From the NCBI GenBank assembly GCA_002716585.1, contig PBBL01000049.1, positions 1 to 64,000 of the forward strand: 64,000 nucleotides of DNA, given 5' to 3'. Shown here in pieces: positions 8,179 to 16,206 of the stretch. The notes beneath the pieces were generated by a model that saw nothing but the letters and a program-made list of their open reading frames with translations, ran no database searches and was not told the DNA's origin. The translations under genes and the position numbers were made by a program. This DNA is from Myxococcales bacterium (GTDB lineage: Bacteria; Myxococcota_A; Bradymonadia; Bradymonadales; GCA-2716585). Numbering within the stretch: position 1 is the stretch's first letter; each line of letters starts with the position of its first letter.

Positions 8179-9678
8179 ATGAACAACGCATCACGCACCG
8201 CCTTGCTGGCCACAGTCGCCCTGTGGATGGCGTGCTCACCCTCGACCACGCCCCCGGAGACCACCCCGCCCGCGCCCAGGCAGACGACCGAGGCGCAGAA
8301 GCCCGCGCCCGAGCCGATCGCGGAGCCCGAGCCAGAGCCCGAGCCCGAGCCCGAGCCGGTGTGCCCGGAGGAGCTGGACGCGGCGCTCAAGCGCGCCCGG
8401 GCGCACTTCGAGGCCAACGTCCCCTACGCCGCCGATGAGCCGCGGCCCAAGGACGACAAGGTCTATTACATCGAGAACAACGACCAGAACCTCGACATCG
8501 TCATGGGCAAGCTGGTCGAGGTGACGCAGGGGAAGCGCAAGAAGGTGCGGATCGCGCTGTACGGCGACTCCAACCACGTGCCGGACTACGCCAGCGGCGC
8601 CTGGCGCACCATCCTCGGCACCTGGTTCGGCTTCGGCGGCCACGGCTACGTCGCCGCCGCTCGCCCCTGGCCCGTCTACCAGCACCGCGAGATCGAGCAC
8701 AAGGTCAAGGGCTGGTCCTCCTACGCGGCCAGCACCCCGAAGGCTGACCGCTCGGTCTACGGGCACGCCGGGCAGGTCGGCTTTGGTAAGGGGCGCGGGG
8801 CCTACGCGGAGTTCAAGCCCCGCGAGGAGGGCGCCCCCGAGAACCGCCGCTTCAGCTCCGTCACCGCCACCTACCTCTGCAACAAGCGCGGCGGCACCTT
8901 CGCGATCGTCGTCGATGGCAAGGAGATCAAGACCGTTGACACCGAGTGCGACGAGGAGCGCTTCGGCTCGGCCACGGTCACCGTCCCCGACGGGGAGCAC
9001 ACGGTGCGCTTCGCCGTCAAGAAGCGGCAGGTCACCTTCTTCGGCGCCGTCTTCGAGAACGACGACCCCGGGGTGATCGTCGATGGGCTGGGTGTCGGGG
9101 CGCTCAACCTGGCGATGCTCTCCGACTCCGACGCCGAGGTCTTCAAGGCCAGCATGAAGGACCGCAACTACGACATGGTCGCGTTCCACACCGGCACCAA
9201 CATGTGGGCCCCGAACGTCCACCCGAAGTGGGCCAAGACCGTCATCGAGCGCGTCCGCGAGGCGCTCGGCCCCGACGTCGCGATCCTCTTCCTCTCCCCG
9301 CCGGACTTCGCCCGCCGCCGCGGCCCGCGCCGCGTCAGCAACGAGCGCATGCAGGAGTGCGGCCTCGAAAAACAGCAGATCGCCAAGGAGATGAACTTCG
9401 CCTTCTGGGACTTCTTCAACGCCTCGGGGGGCCTCGGCGCGATCTCGAAGTGGGACGATCAGGACTACGTCCTCGGCGACCTCGTCCACTACAAGCAGCC
9501 GTTCCACGAGAAGATGTCGCTGCGCTTCACCTGGGCCTTCCTGCGCGAGTTCGAGGACTACCTCAAGCGCCAGGGCCACGCCTGCGACGCCTTCACCCGC
9601 ACCGCCCAGCTCATCAAGCCGCCCGCCGATGAGCCCAAGGACGCCCCCACCGCCGAGGGCGACAAGGCCACCCCCTGA
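8179..9678 (+). CDS. SGNH/GDSL-hydrolase-like lipoprotein
   Basis: A 499-residue protein starting MNNASRTALLATVALW with a lipobox ending MAC, then a Thr/Pro/Glu linker with a run of PE dipeptides. The longer frame to 8056 lacks a signal peptide at its start, so 8179 is chosen. The catalytic domain shows YGDSNHVPDY (block I Ser), FHTGTNMW, LFLSPPDFA and near the end LGDLVHYKQPFHEK, which fits the Asp-x-x-His block of SGNH enzymes. Such proteins are esterases or acyl transferases, often acting on cell-wall or polysaccharide O-acetyl groups. The substrate is unknown. It should be anchored to a membrane and face the periplasm or outside. Confidence 0.75.
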   Translation: MNNASRTALLATVALWMACSPSTTPPETTPPAPRQTTEAQKPAPEPIAEPEPEPEPEPEPVCPEELDAALKRARAHFEANVPYAADEPRPKDDKVYYIENNDQNLDIVMGKLVEVTQGKRKKVRIALYGDSNHVPDYASGAWRTILGTWFGFGGHGYVAAARPWPVYQHREIEHKVKGWSSYAASTPKADRSVYGHAGQVGFGKGRGAYAEFKPREEGAPENRRFSSVTATYLCNKRGGTFAIVVDGKEIKTVDTECDEERFGSATVTVPDGEHTVRFAVKKRQVTFFGAVFENDDPGVIVDGLGVGALNLAMLSDSDAEVFKASMKDRNYDMVAFHTGTNMWAPNVHPKWAKTVIERVREALGPDVAILFLSPPDFARRRGPRRVSNERMQECGLEKQQIAKEMNFAFWDFFNASGGLGAISKWDDQDYVLGDLVHYKQPFHEKMSLRFTWAFLREFEDYLKRQGHACDAFTRTAQLIKPPADEPKDAPTAEGDKATP

Positions 9679-9776
9679 GCCGCGCTGGACGCCGCGCCCC
9701 CCACCCCGTATCATCCCTCCTCAAACCCGGGGCCCTGCCCGCGCGGCCCACCCAACACCTCACCCGGCGTGCGACC

Positions 9777-10799
9777 ATGCGACACCACACCTCCCTGCCA
9801 CGGTTTCTGATGACCGGGCTCCTGCTCCTCGCGGCGACCTCCTGGGCCGCCTGCGGCGACGACGACTCCGGCGAGTCGTCCAACAACGGCGGCCTCCTGA
9901 CCGGCGACACCACGGGGGGCGACACCAGCGGTGACACCCGCACCGGCGGGACCACCGACGGCACGACTGGCGCCACCTCCAACGCCACCACCTCCAACGC
10001 CACCACCTCCAACGCCACCACAGGCGGGGAGCCCGACCGGGTCGGCCCCGAGTACAGCGGCGGCGCCTGCCCGGCGCTCGTCGATGGCGTCAACAGCGGC
10101 TTCGAGAGCGGCGGGCTGAGCCGATCTTTCATCCTTGATCTGCCCCCCGAGCCCAACGGGGCGCCGGTGATCTTCCTGTGGCACTGGCTCGGCGGCTCGG
10201 CGGCCGAGATCCACAACGGCCTCAACTTCGACGACCTCTCTGACAGCGAGGGCGTCATCGTCGTCGCCCCGGAGTCCCAGGGGTCGCAGTTTGAGTGGCG
10301 CTTCACCCAGGGGCCGGAGGGCAACCCGGACCTGGCCCTCTTCGACGACCTGCTCGCCTGCCTCTGGGACCAGTACGACGCCGACCTCGACCGGATCTAC
10401 GCCACCGGGATGAGCGCGGGCGGCCTGTGGAGCAGCTACCTGACGCTGCACCGCTCCCAGTGGCTCGCCACGACCGCCCCGATGTCCGGCGGCGCCGACA
10501 CGACCAGCTACCAGACCCCCGAGGTCGACATCCCCGTCCTGATGATCTGGGGCGGCGAGGGGGACGTGTTCCAGGGTGGGCTGGTGGACTTCGACGAGAC
10601 GAGCAAGTACATGTCCACGCGGCTGCGGGAGGACGGTCACTTCGTCGCCCACTGCGTCCACGACCGCGGGCACCTGCCGCCGTTCAACGCCGCGCCGCTC
10701 GTGTGGTCCTGGTTCGAGGCGCACTCCGCCGACCAGACCGAGGAGCCCTTCAAGGACGGCCTTCCCGCCACCTTCCCGGACATCTGCGCGCTGCCCTGA
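9777..10799 (+). CDS. Exported esterase, PHB-depolymerase-like alpha/beta hydrolase (copy 1)
   Basis: A 340-residue lipoprotein. It begins MRHHTSLPRFLMTGLLLL and has a lipobox ending WAAC, an Asp/Ser/Thr linker containing three NATTS-type repeats, then an alpha/beta-hydrolase domain. That domain carries the oxyanion region FLWHWLGG, the nucleophile motif TGMSAGG, a late acidic loop IWGGEGDVF, and the His in CVHDRGHLPP. The family cleaves esters and includes feruloyl esterase and PHB depolymerase relatives. The next gene is a related enzyme, and the two share 18 identical bases around the start (gaccATGCGACACCACAC). It is probably secreted and lipid-anchored; the true substrate cannot be told. 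Confidence 0.8.
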   Translation: MRHHTSLPRFLMTGLLLLAATSWAACGDDDSGESSNNGGLLTGDTTGGDTSGDTRTGGTTDGTTGATSNATTSNATTSNATTGGEPDRVGPEYSGGACPALVDGVNSGFESGGLSRSFILDLPPEPNGAPVIFLWHWLGGSAAEIHNGLNFDDLSDSEGVIVVAPESQGSQFEWRFTQGPEGNPDLALFDDLLACLWDQYDADLDRIYATGMSAGGLWSSYLTLHRSQWLATTAPMSGGADTTSYQTPEVDIPVLMIWGGEGDVFQGGLVDFDETSKYMSTRLREDGHFVAHCVHDRGHLPPFNAAPLVWSWFEAHSADQTEEPFKDGLPATFPDICALP

Positions 10800-10822
10800 G
10801 CGCGACGCCCCAACGAGGGACC

Positions 10823-11851
10823 ATGCGACACCACACGACAGCGGCGCTCGTGGCCGCCGCGCTGATCGCGCTCGCCGCCTGCTCAGATGACGCCAGCGAC
10901 ACCGGCGCGGCCGACGCCGCCGACGCCGCCGACGCGGCCACCGACACCGAAGTCGCCGACACCGCGGCCACCTCCCCCGACACCGAGGCCACCTCCCCCG
11001 ACACCGAGATCGTGGACACCACCCCGGACGTCCCCAGCGACCCGATCGACGAGGAGCGGCTCATGACGCACGACGGCGTCGAGCGCCTCTGGCGCCTCTA
11101 CGTCCCCGAGAGCGTCGATCGCGCCTCGCCCGCCCCGGTCGTCTTCAACTTCCACGGGGCGACCCCGCCGCTGGGCACCAACACCGCGAGCCTCCTCCAG
11201 GCCGAGCTGACCCTGATGAAGGACAAGGCCGCCGCCGAGGGCTTCATCGTGGTCCACCCCCAGGGGCTCAGCAACGCCAACGGTCGCCAGACCTGGAACG
11301 CCGCCGAGGCCTGCTGCAGCGACGACCTCACCCGCGACGATGAAGGGTTCGTGTTGGCCATCCTCGCCGCGCTGCGCGACGAATTCCTCATCGACGACCG
11401 CCGGATCTACGCCACCGGGATCTCCAACGGCGGCTTCATGTCGTTCGCGCTGGCCTGTCACCACGCCGACGTCTTCGCCGCCATCGCCCCGGTGGCCGCC
11501 CTCAACGGCACCACCCCCTGCGACCCCTCCCGGCCCGTGCCCGCGCTCGTCATCAACGGCACCGACGACGAGCTGGTCAACTACGACCTCGCCGCCGCCA
11601 CGGTCGCGGTGTGGGCCTCCCTCAACGGCTGCGACGCGACCACCTCCTCCAGCTTCCAGAACGGCGACAGCGCCTGCGACGCCTGGAGCGGCTGCGACGC
11701 CGCCGTCGAGTTCTGCACCGTCACCGGCGGCGGGCACACCTGGCCCGGCGGCATCGACGTCTTTGAGGTGTTTGGCTACGGCTACACCACCATGGACCTC
11801 AGCGCCACCGACGCCATGTGGGACTTCTTCCTCGCCCACCCCCTCCCCTGA
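10823..11851 (+). CDS. Exported esterase, PHB-depolymerase/LpqC-like (copy 2)
   Basis: A 342-residue lipoprotein starting MRHHTTAALVAAALIAL with lipobox LAAC and a long Asp/Ala/Thr linker. The catalytic domain has FNFHGATPP, the nucleophile YATGISNGGFMS, an acidic residue in INGTDDELV, and the catalytic His in GGGHTWPGG, all standard for the LpqC / poly(3-hydroxybutyrate) depolymerase family. It starts 23 bases after its neighbour and is probably co-transcribed. The first copy is more divergent around its His, so the two may differ in substrate. The linker suggests surface display. Confidence 0.85.
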   Translation: MRHHTTAALVAAALIALAACSDDASDTGAADAADAADAATDTEVADTAATSPDTEATSPDTEIVDTTPDVPSDPIDEERLMTHDGVERLWRLYVPESVDRASPAPVVFNFHGATPPLGTNTASLLQAELTLMKDKAAAEGFIVVHPQGLSNANGRQTWNAAEACCSDDLTRDDEGFVLAILAALRDEFLIDDRRIYATGISNGGFMSFALACHHADVFAAIAPVAALNGTTPCDPSRPVPALVINGTDDELVNYDLAAATVAVWASLNGCDATTSSSFQNGDSACDAWSGCDAAVEFCTVTGGGHTWPGGIDVFEVFGYGYTTMDLSATDAMWDFFLAHPLP

Positions 11852-11905
11852 ACACAACAAAGGCCCGCACGCGCGGACCGAGCCCACACCCCACGCGGGC
11901 AGATG

Positions 11906-12655
11906 TCACCGGGCGAGCGCCTCCAGCGCGAGCCCCAGGTCACTCAACCAGGCGCTGAGGTAATCGCGCTCGGGCTCGGTCAGGAGATCGGGGGTCAGCG
12001 CGTCGAACCGCATCAGCGCCGCCGCGCGCACCATCCCGGCCTCGGCCTGCGCCTCGTCGGTCGCCCAGTCGCGCAGCACGGACAGGCGCGCGCGCATGTC
12101 GCCCCCGGCCTGACGCCAGGGGTCCACCGCGGCCAGGAGCAGCTCACCCTCCAGCGCCCGGCTGCACCAGGCCCGGGGCGGGGCCTCCGCGCCGCCTCGC
12201 TCACACGCGTCCTCGACCGCCCGGTACAGCGTCACCGCGGACCACCACCCCGGCGCTGAGCGCAACGCCTGGTGGGTCAGCTCCCGGGCGAGGTGCTCCA
12301 GGTTGGACGCGGCCCGGCTGGAGGAGAGCGTCGCCTGGAGGTTCGCGACGGCGGCTGGGTCGCCCGGGGCGTGGTGTGGGTCGCCGAGCCACGCCCACAC
12401 CTCGGGCGGGCACGCCTCCCAGCCCAGCGCGACGACGCCGCGCGCGACGCAGCGACGCGCGAAGCACCACGTCGCCGCCGCGGTGTCGAAGAAGAGGGTC
12501 CGCTGGCGGCTCCCGATGTCGAGCGCCAGCGCGCCCGCGCTCCCCACCCGGGTCAGGCGGTCCAGGAACGGCCTGAGCGGATCGGCGTCGAAGACGCCGC
12601 GGGGGCCAAAGGCGTACTCCAGGCCCGGCTGGTGGGGTGCGCTGCCTGCCTTCAT
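11906..12655 (-). CDS. Hypothetical protein coupled to an AraC regulator
   Basis: A 249-residue protein I do not recognise. It is rich in Ala, Leu, Arg and Trp, mostly helical in appearance, with no signal peptide or membrane segment. Its start codon overlaps the stop of the AraC-family gene upstream (ATGA at 12652-12655), so the pair is translationally coupled and probably functionally linked. It ends 54 bases from the convergent esterase gene. Function unknown. Confidence 0.7.
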   Translation of the reverse strand: MKAGSAPHQPGLEYAFGPRGVFDADPLRPFLDRLTRVGSAGALALDIGSRQRTLFFDTAAATWCFARRCVARGVVALGWEACPPEVWAWLGDPHHAPGDPAAVANLQATLSSSRAASNLEHLARELTHQALRSAPGWWSAVTLYRAVEDACERGGAEAPPRAWCSRALEGELLLAAVDPWRQAGGDMRARLSVLRDWATDEAQAEAGMVRAAALMRFDALTPDLLTEPERDYLSAWLSDLGLALEALAR

Positions 12656-13437
12656 CGCGATCGGCTCCGGTAGTCCGAGGGGGTCTCGCCCGCGAAGAGT
12701 CGAAACGCCTGGGAGAAGGCCCCCAGGCTCTCAAAGCCCACCTCCAGCGCCACGTCGGTGACGCGCTGGTCGGGGGCGCTGAGCAGCTCCATCGCGCGCA
12801 ACATGCGGGCGCTGTGCAGGAACTGCCGCCACGTCGAGCGGGTCTCCTCCGCGAAGCGCCGCGACAGCGTGCGCCCGGAGACCCCGGCGTGGCGCGCCGC
12901 GTCCTCCAACCTCGGGTCCTCCCCCAAGCGCTCCAGCGCGTAATCCATCGCCCGACGCAGCTCCTCGGAGCGAGGCCGCTGCAACCGGAAGTCCAGCGGC
13001 GACTCCCCCCACTCACGGCACAGCCCCGCCAACGCCTCAAAGAACAGGATCGCCTGACGGTCGGACGCCCCCTCCTCCGGCCAGCGCATCGCATGCAGCA
13101 CCATCTCGCGCCCCAGCGGGGTCATCGCGAAGACGCAGCAGGGCGAGTCGGGGCCCTCGACGCTGGCGTCGAAGTAGACCGTCCGCAGCCGCGTCGGGCG
13201 CCCCGAGGTGACCCGGTGGGGCGTCCCCGCCTCGATCCAGGCGCCGCGCTGCGGGGGCAGGAGCCACAGCGCGCCGCCCACCTCCAGGCGCAGCGTCCCG
13301 GCCGCCGCGTACAGGAGCTGATGGGTGTCGTGCTCGTGCCACCCCGTATCCAGCGGCTCCAGGTCCTGAGCGTAGCCAAAGGCCCTCGCCCGCCCCGGGA
13401 GCCAAAGCGGCGCGCCGTCCTGGTGTGGCTCACTCAT
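12652..13437 (-). CDS. AraC-family transcriptional regulator with N-terminal cupin
   Basis: A 261-residue protein. The N-terminal half is a cupin-like sensor (HEHDTHQLLYAAAGTLRLEVGG, split here into WHEHDTHQLLY and GTLRLEVGG), the form seen in AraC_binding_2-type regulators. The C-terminal half has the two AraC helix-turn-helix motifs: DAARHAGVSGRTLSRRF and then VTDVALEVGFESLGAFSQAF. It probably binds a small effector in the cytoplasm and activates or represses nearby genes. The coupled downstream gene is unknown, so no regulon is proposed. Confidence 0.88.
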   Translation of the reverse strand: MSEPHQDGAPLWLPGRARAFGYAQDLEPLDTGWHEHDTHQLLYAAAGTLRLEVGGALWLLPPQRGAWIEAGTPHRVTSGRPTRLRTVYFDASVEGPDSPCCVFAMTPLGREMVLHAMRWPEEGASDRQAILFFEALAGLCREWGESPLDFRLQRPRSEELRRAMDYALERLGEDPRLEDAARHAGVSGRTLSRRFAEETRSTWRQFLHSARMLRAMELLSAPDQRVTDVALEVGFESLGAFSQAFRLFAGETPSDYRSRSR

Positions 13438-13673
13438 CCCGATCGCCTCGCGGTGCTCACCTGATCCTCCTCAACGCCGTGTCGCCTCGGTCGCCTGCCG
13501 CCATGGAGCGATGTTACGCCGAGCCCACGTGGAGAGCAACCGCGCTTTGGCGGCTCAGAGTAAATTTTTGACGTTTCAACGCAGGCGAGACAATCAGGAA
13601 GCCACTAGATTGCCCCCTGAGAGATGAACCGCGCCCCACACGTCGGGGCGGCGTTGAACATAGAGGTGATGAA
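13438..13673. other. Divergent intergenic region between araC-like gene and CBM20 lipoprotein
   Basis: This region holds both 5' ends. On the plus strand TTGACG at 13568-13573 is followed by GACAAT at 13589-13594 (15-base spacing), echoing the candidate promoter at 8036. The lipoprotein start has GAGGTG five bases upstream. No other structure is seen. Confidence 0.4.
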
Positions 13674-15374
13674 ATGGGTGTTCGAGTCGGGGTGTCGTTG
13701 CTGTGGGTGGTCTGGGTGGTGGTCGCGTGCGTCGGGTGCGGCGACGCGCCGCAGCCCGAGGAGGCGGTCACGGACAAGGGCGAGGCGCCGAGCTGGGGCG
13801 CGGAGGTCGGCAAGGCGGACGGGGTGAGCGCGGATCGGGCGTCCCAGGTCGCCCTGCCCGCGCCGGGTGGGCAAGGCGCCCAGGCGGCGTGGGGTGGGCC
13901 TTCGGCGGATCACTGGGCGCCCGAGGCGGTGTTGGCGAACGCGGCCTCACAGGCGCTCAACGCGGCGTGGGCGCGCCCCGGGGTGCGCGACGTGGTGGTG
14001 GCGATCCCGGCGGTGCTGGAAGGCAGCGGGATCCACCCCTACGGGGACGGGCAGAGCAACGCCGCGGCGTCGCTGGGCTCCTGGGGGGCGCCGCGCCCTC
14101 CGGTCGTGGCGACGCTGAGCCTGCTGGAGGGGGGCGCGGCGGCGCTGGAGGTGACGCTGGACCGGGAGCTGCCGGTGGCCTCGGAGGAGGTGTCGCTGGA
14201 GCTGGCCGACGGGGTGACGCTGACGGCGGTGGGGGCGCGGAGCCCGGAGGGTGACCTGCGGGTGGCGTGGGAGGTCTCGACGCGGTGGCCCTCGATCCAT
14301 GAGGGGCTGGTGGCGCGGGTGCGGCCCCAGGGGTGGGGCGACGGGTTCCCGCTGCACCTGTTCCACCCGGCGCAGGAGGTGGACGACCTGCTTGAGGAGA
14401 TGACCCCGGCGCAGCGCCAGTGGAGCGGCGGGCGGACCCTCCCCGACCCGGAGGACGTCTCCAGCCAGACGCGCCCCCCCGAGGGCACCTCCGTCGTGGA
14501 GCGGCTGATGTCCCACAGCTTCGGGCCGGGCTACAACAGCGCGCCGTTCACGACCCCGCACGTCCACGCGGAGCACCCGAGCCGGGCGCAGGACACGGCG
14601 GTCGGGGGCTCGCTGGTCTGGGTCAGCGAGAAGCCCGCGTCGCCGTTCAAGCAGGTCTACATCTGCTTCGAGGGGCGTCAGCTCCAGAAGGAGGCGGCGC
14701 TCGGCGTCCCGACGGGGAGCGGCTGGCACCAGATCGGCGACCCGGCGGAGTCGCTGGTCCACTCGCTGGAGCGCGGCCCGATGCTCACCGGCTGGGCGGT
14801 CGTCGATCCGCTCCAGGGCGCGGCGCTGCCGCCGAGCGGTCACGCCTACGGGCTGCGGGACGTCGCGACGTTCCGGGTGATGTGGCCCGGCGAGGCGTTG
14901 GTGACGAGCGCGGGTCCGCAGGCGGTGGGTGGGTCGCGGGCGACGTTCCATTGGTACGCCTTCCCGACGCTGGAGACGACCTGCGGCGAGATCTGGATCC
15001 ACGACTGCGCGCCCCACGACGGGCTCGGGTTCTCCTGCGAGGCGCCGACCGACGACGCCCCGAAGGGGGACGCGAAGGCGACGGTGGCGGTGGGCGTGTA
15101 CCACAACCAGACGCAGCTCGGCGATCAACTCTACATGGTGGGCGCGCTGCCGGAGCTGGGCGGCTGGGACCCCGACGCGGCGGTGGCGCTGGATCCGTCC
15201 TCGTGGCCGGTCTGGAGCGCCGAGGTGACGCTGCCCGCTGACCAGGAGGTCGAGTTCAAGTTCATCATCAAGACCGCCTCGGGGGAGGTGATCTGGGAGC
15301 CGGGGCCGAACCGGAGCCTCTCCACGCCGACGGGCGGCGGCGCGCTCTCCTACGACGCCGCCTGGTCCCGCTGA
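13674..15374 (+). CDS. Lipoprotein with C-terminal CBM20 starch-binding domain
   Basis: A 566-residue protein starting MGVRVGVSLLWVVWVVVACVGC with a lipobox. The middle (about residues 80-450) is mostly beta-like and unrecognised. The last hundred residues form a CBM20-like domain: VGVYHNQTQLGDQLYMVGAL, then LGGWDP, WSAEVTLP, VEFKFIIK and VIWEPGPNRS, which give the usual tryptophan-containing starch sites. There is no glycoside-hydrolase motif that I can see, so it is more likely a carbohydrate-binding surface protein than an amylase. A strong terminator follows it. Transcription is likely single-gene. Confidence 0.75.
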   Translation: MGVRVGVSLLWVVWVVVACVGCGDAPQPEEAVTDKGEAPSWGAEVGKADGVSADRASQVALPAPGGQGAQAAWGGPSADHWAPEAVLANAASQALNAAWARPGVRDVVVAIPAVLEGSGIHPYGDGQSNAAASLGSWGAPRPPVVATLSLLEGGAAALEVTLDRELPVASEEVSLELADGVTLTAVGARSPEGDLRVAWEVSTRWPSIHEGLVARVRPQGWGDGFPLHLFHPAQEVDDLLEEMTPAQRQWSGGRTLPDPEDVSSQTRPPEGTSVVERLMSHSFGPGYNSAPFTTPHVHAEHPSRAQDTAVGGSLVWVSEKPASPFKQVYICFEGRQLQKEAALGVPTGSGWHQIGDPAESLVHSLERGPMLTGWAVVDPLQGAALPPSGHAYGLRDVATFRVMWPGEALVTSAGPQAVGGSRATFHWYAFPTLETTCGEIWIHDCAPHDGLGFSCEAPTDDAPKGDAKATVAVGVYHNQTQLGDQLYMVGALPELGGWDPDAAVALDPSSWPVWSAEVTLPADQEVEFKFIIKTASGEVIWEPGPNRSLSTPTGGGALSYDAAWSR

Positions 15375-15395
15375 GCCGAGCGCTTCGCTCGCCCC

Positions 15396-15436
15396 GACCC
15401 GCCTGACCTCGCCGTCAGGCGGGTCGCGTCGTTTTT
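15396..15436 (+). terminator. Rho-independent terminator
   Basis: GACCCGCCTGAC (15396-15407) pairs perfectly with GTCAGGCGGGTC (15414-15425) around a 6-base loop, followed by GCGTCGTTTTT. This is a textbook intrinsic terminator after the CBM20 lipoprotein. Confidence 0.9.
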
Positions 15437-15602
15437 AGAGCCTTTTCCGGTCACATCCTCCGCGGCCTCTCTCCAAGGGGTTGAAGGCCGCCGTGCGCAG
15501 CGGCCACAACAAACAGCGGTGTGGATCTCTTTGCGTCCGGGGGCGCCTTGAGGCAGCATGGAGGCAGGCGATGCTGAACACAGGCAGACGGAGGATGTGA
15601 CG

Positions 15603-16169
15603 ATGCGTGGTGTATGGAGCGTGTGTGTGATTGTGCTGCTGGCGGCGCTGACCGCGCTGGTCGGGTGCAGCGATCCAACCGCGGATGGGACCGCGGCGGC
15701 GACCGAGTGCGCCAAAAGCGATCTCATCAGGCAGTGCCCCCCCGGCTCAAACCCGATGTTCGACGCCGCGTCGAGCGCGATGTGCGCGGGCTCGGGCGAG
15801 GCCAACCTGATCAGCCAGGACGGCAAGGTGACGGCCTCGTGCGTGGGCGAGGGCGAGTGTCAGGTGCTGTGCCAGTTCGCGGTGCCGTGCGACTGCGACG
15901 TGGAGCGGATCGATCAGACCGGGGTCTACTGCCGGGACTGCAACGACTCGTCGGCGTGCGGCGACGACATGTGCACCGGGACCGAGACGCCCGAGAGCTG
16001 CCCGAGGGACTGCGGCGCGGTGTGCACCGCCGAGGCCGAGCGCTGCTTCGGCGACGACCGCCAGATTTGCAGCCTCCGGGGTCTGTGGGAGGAGCTGGTC
16101 CCCTGCCCGACCGGGGAGCGGTGCCAGGTGAACCCCGACAACGAGGACGCGACGGTCTGCGTCCCGTGA
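15603..16169 (+). CDS. Cys-rich lipoprotein, tandem paralog 1 (module only)
   Basis: A 188-residue lipoprotein: MRGVWSVCVIVLLAALTALVGC, then a Cys-rich module of about 150 residues. The ATG at 15603 follows GGAGG; an ATG 45 bases upstream would put charged residues before the signal. The module contains CAKSDLIRQCPPGSNP, CQVLCQFAVPCDCDVERI, GVYCRDCNDSSACGDDMC and ESCPRDCGAVC. The same module opens the next two genes, where it is followed by long beta-propeller-like regions that are missing here. The many paired cysteines and the acidic CGDxxC..E..CPxDC piece suggest a disulfide-bonded, possibly calcium-binding surface domain. No function is known. Confidence 0.8.
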   Translation: MRGVWSVCVIVLLAALTALVGCSDPTADGTAAATECAKSDLIRQCPPGSNPMFDAASSAMCAGSGEANLISQDGKVTASCVGEGECQVLCQFAVPCDCDVERIDQTGVYCRDCNDSSACGDDMCTGTETPESCPRDCGAVCTAEAERCFGDDRQICSLRGLWEELVPCPTGERCQVNPDNEDATVCVP

Positions 16170-16206
16170 GCGATCTTTCGGTGCGAGCTGAACGACGAGG
16201 GAGACG

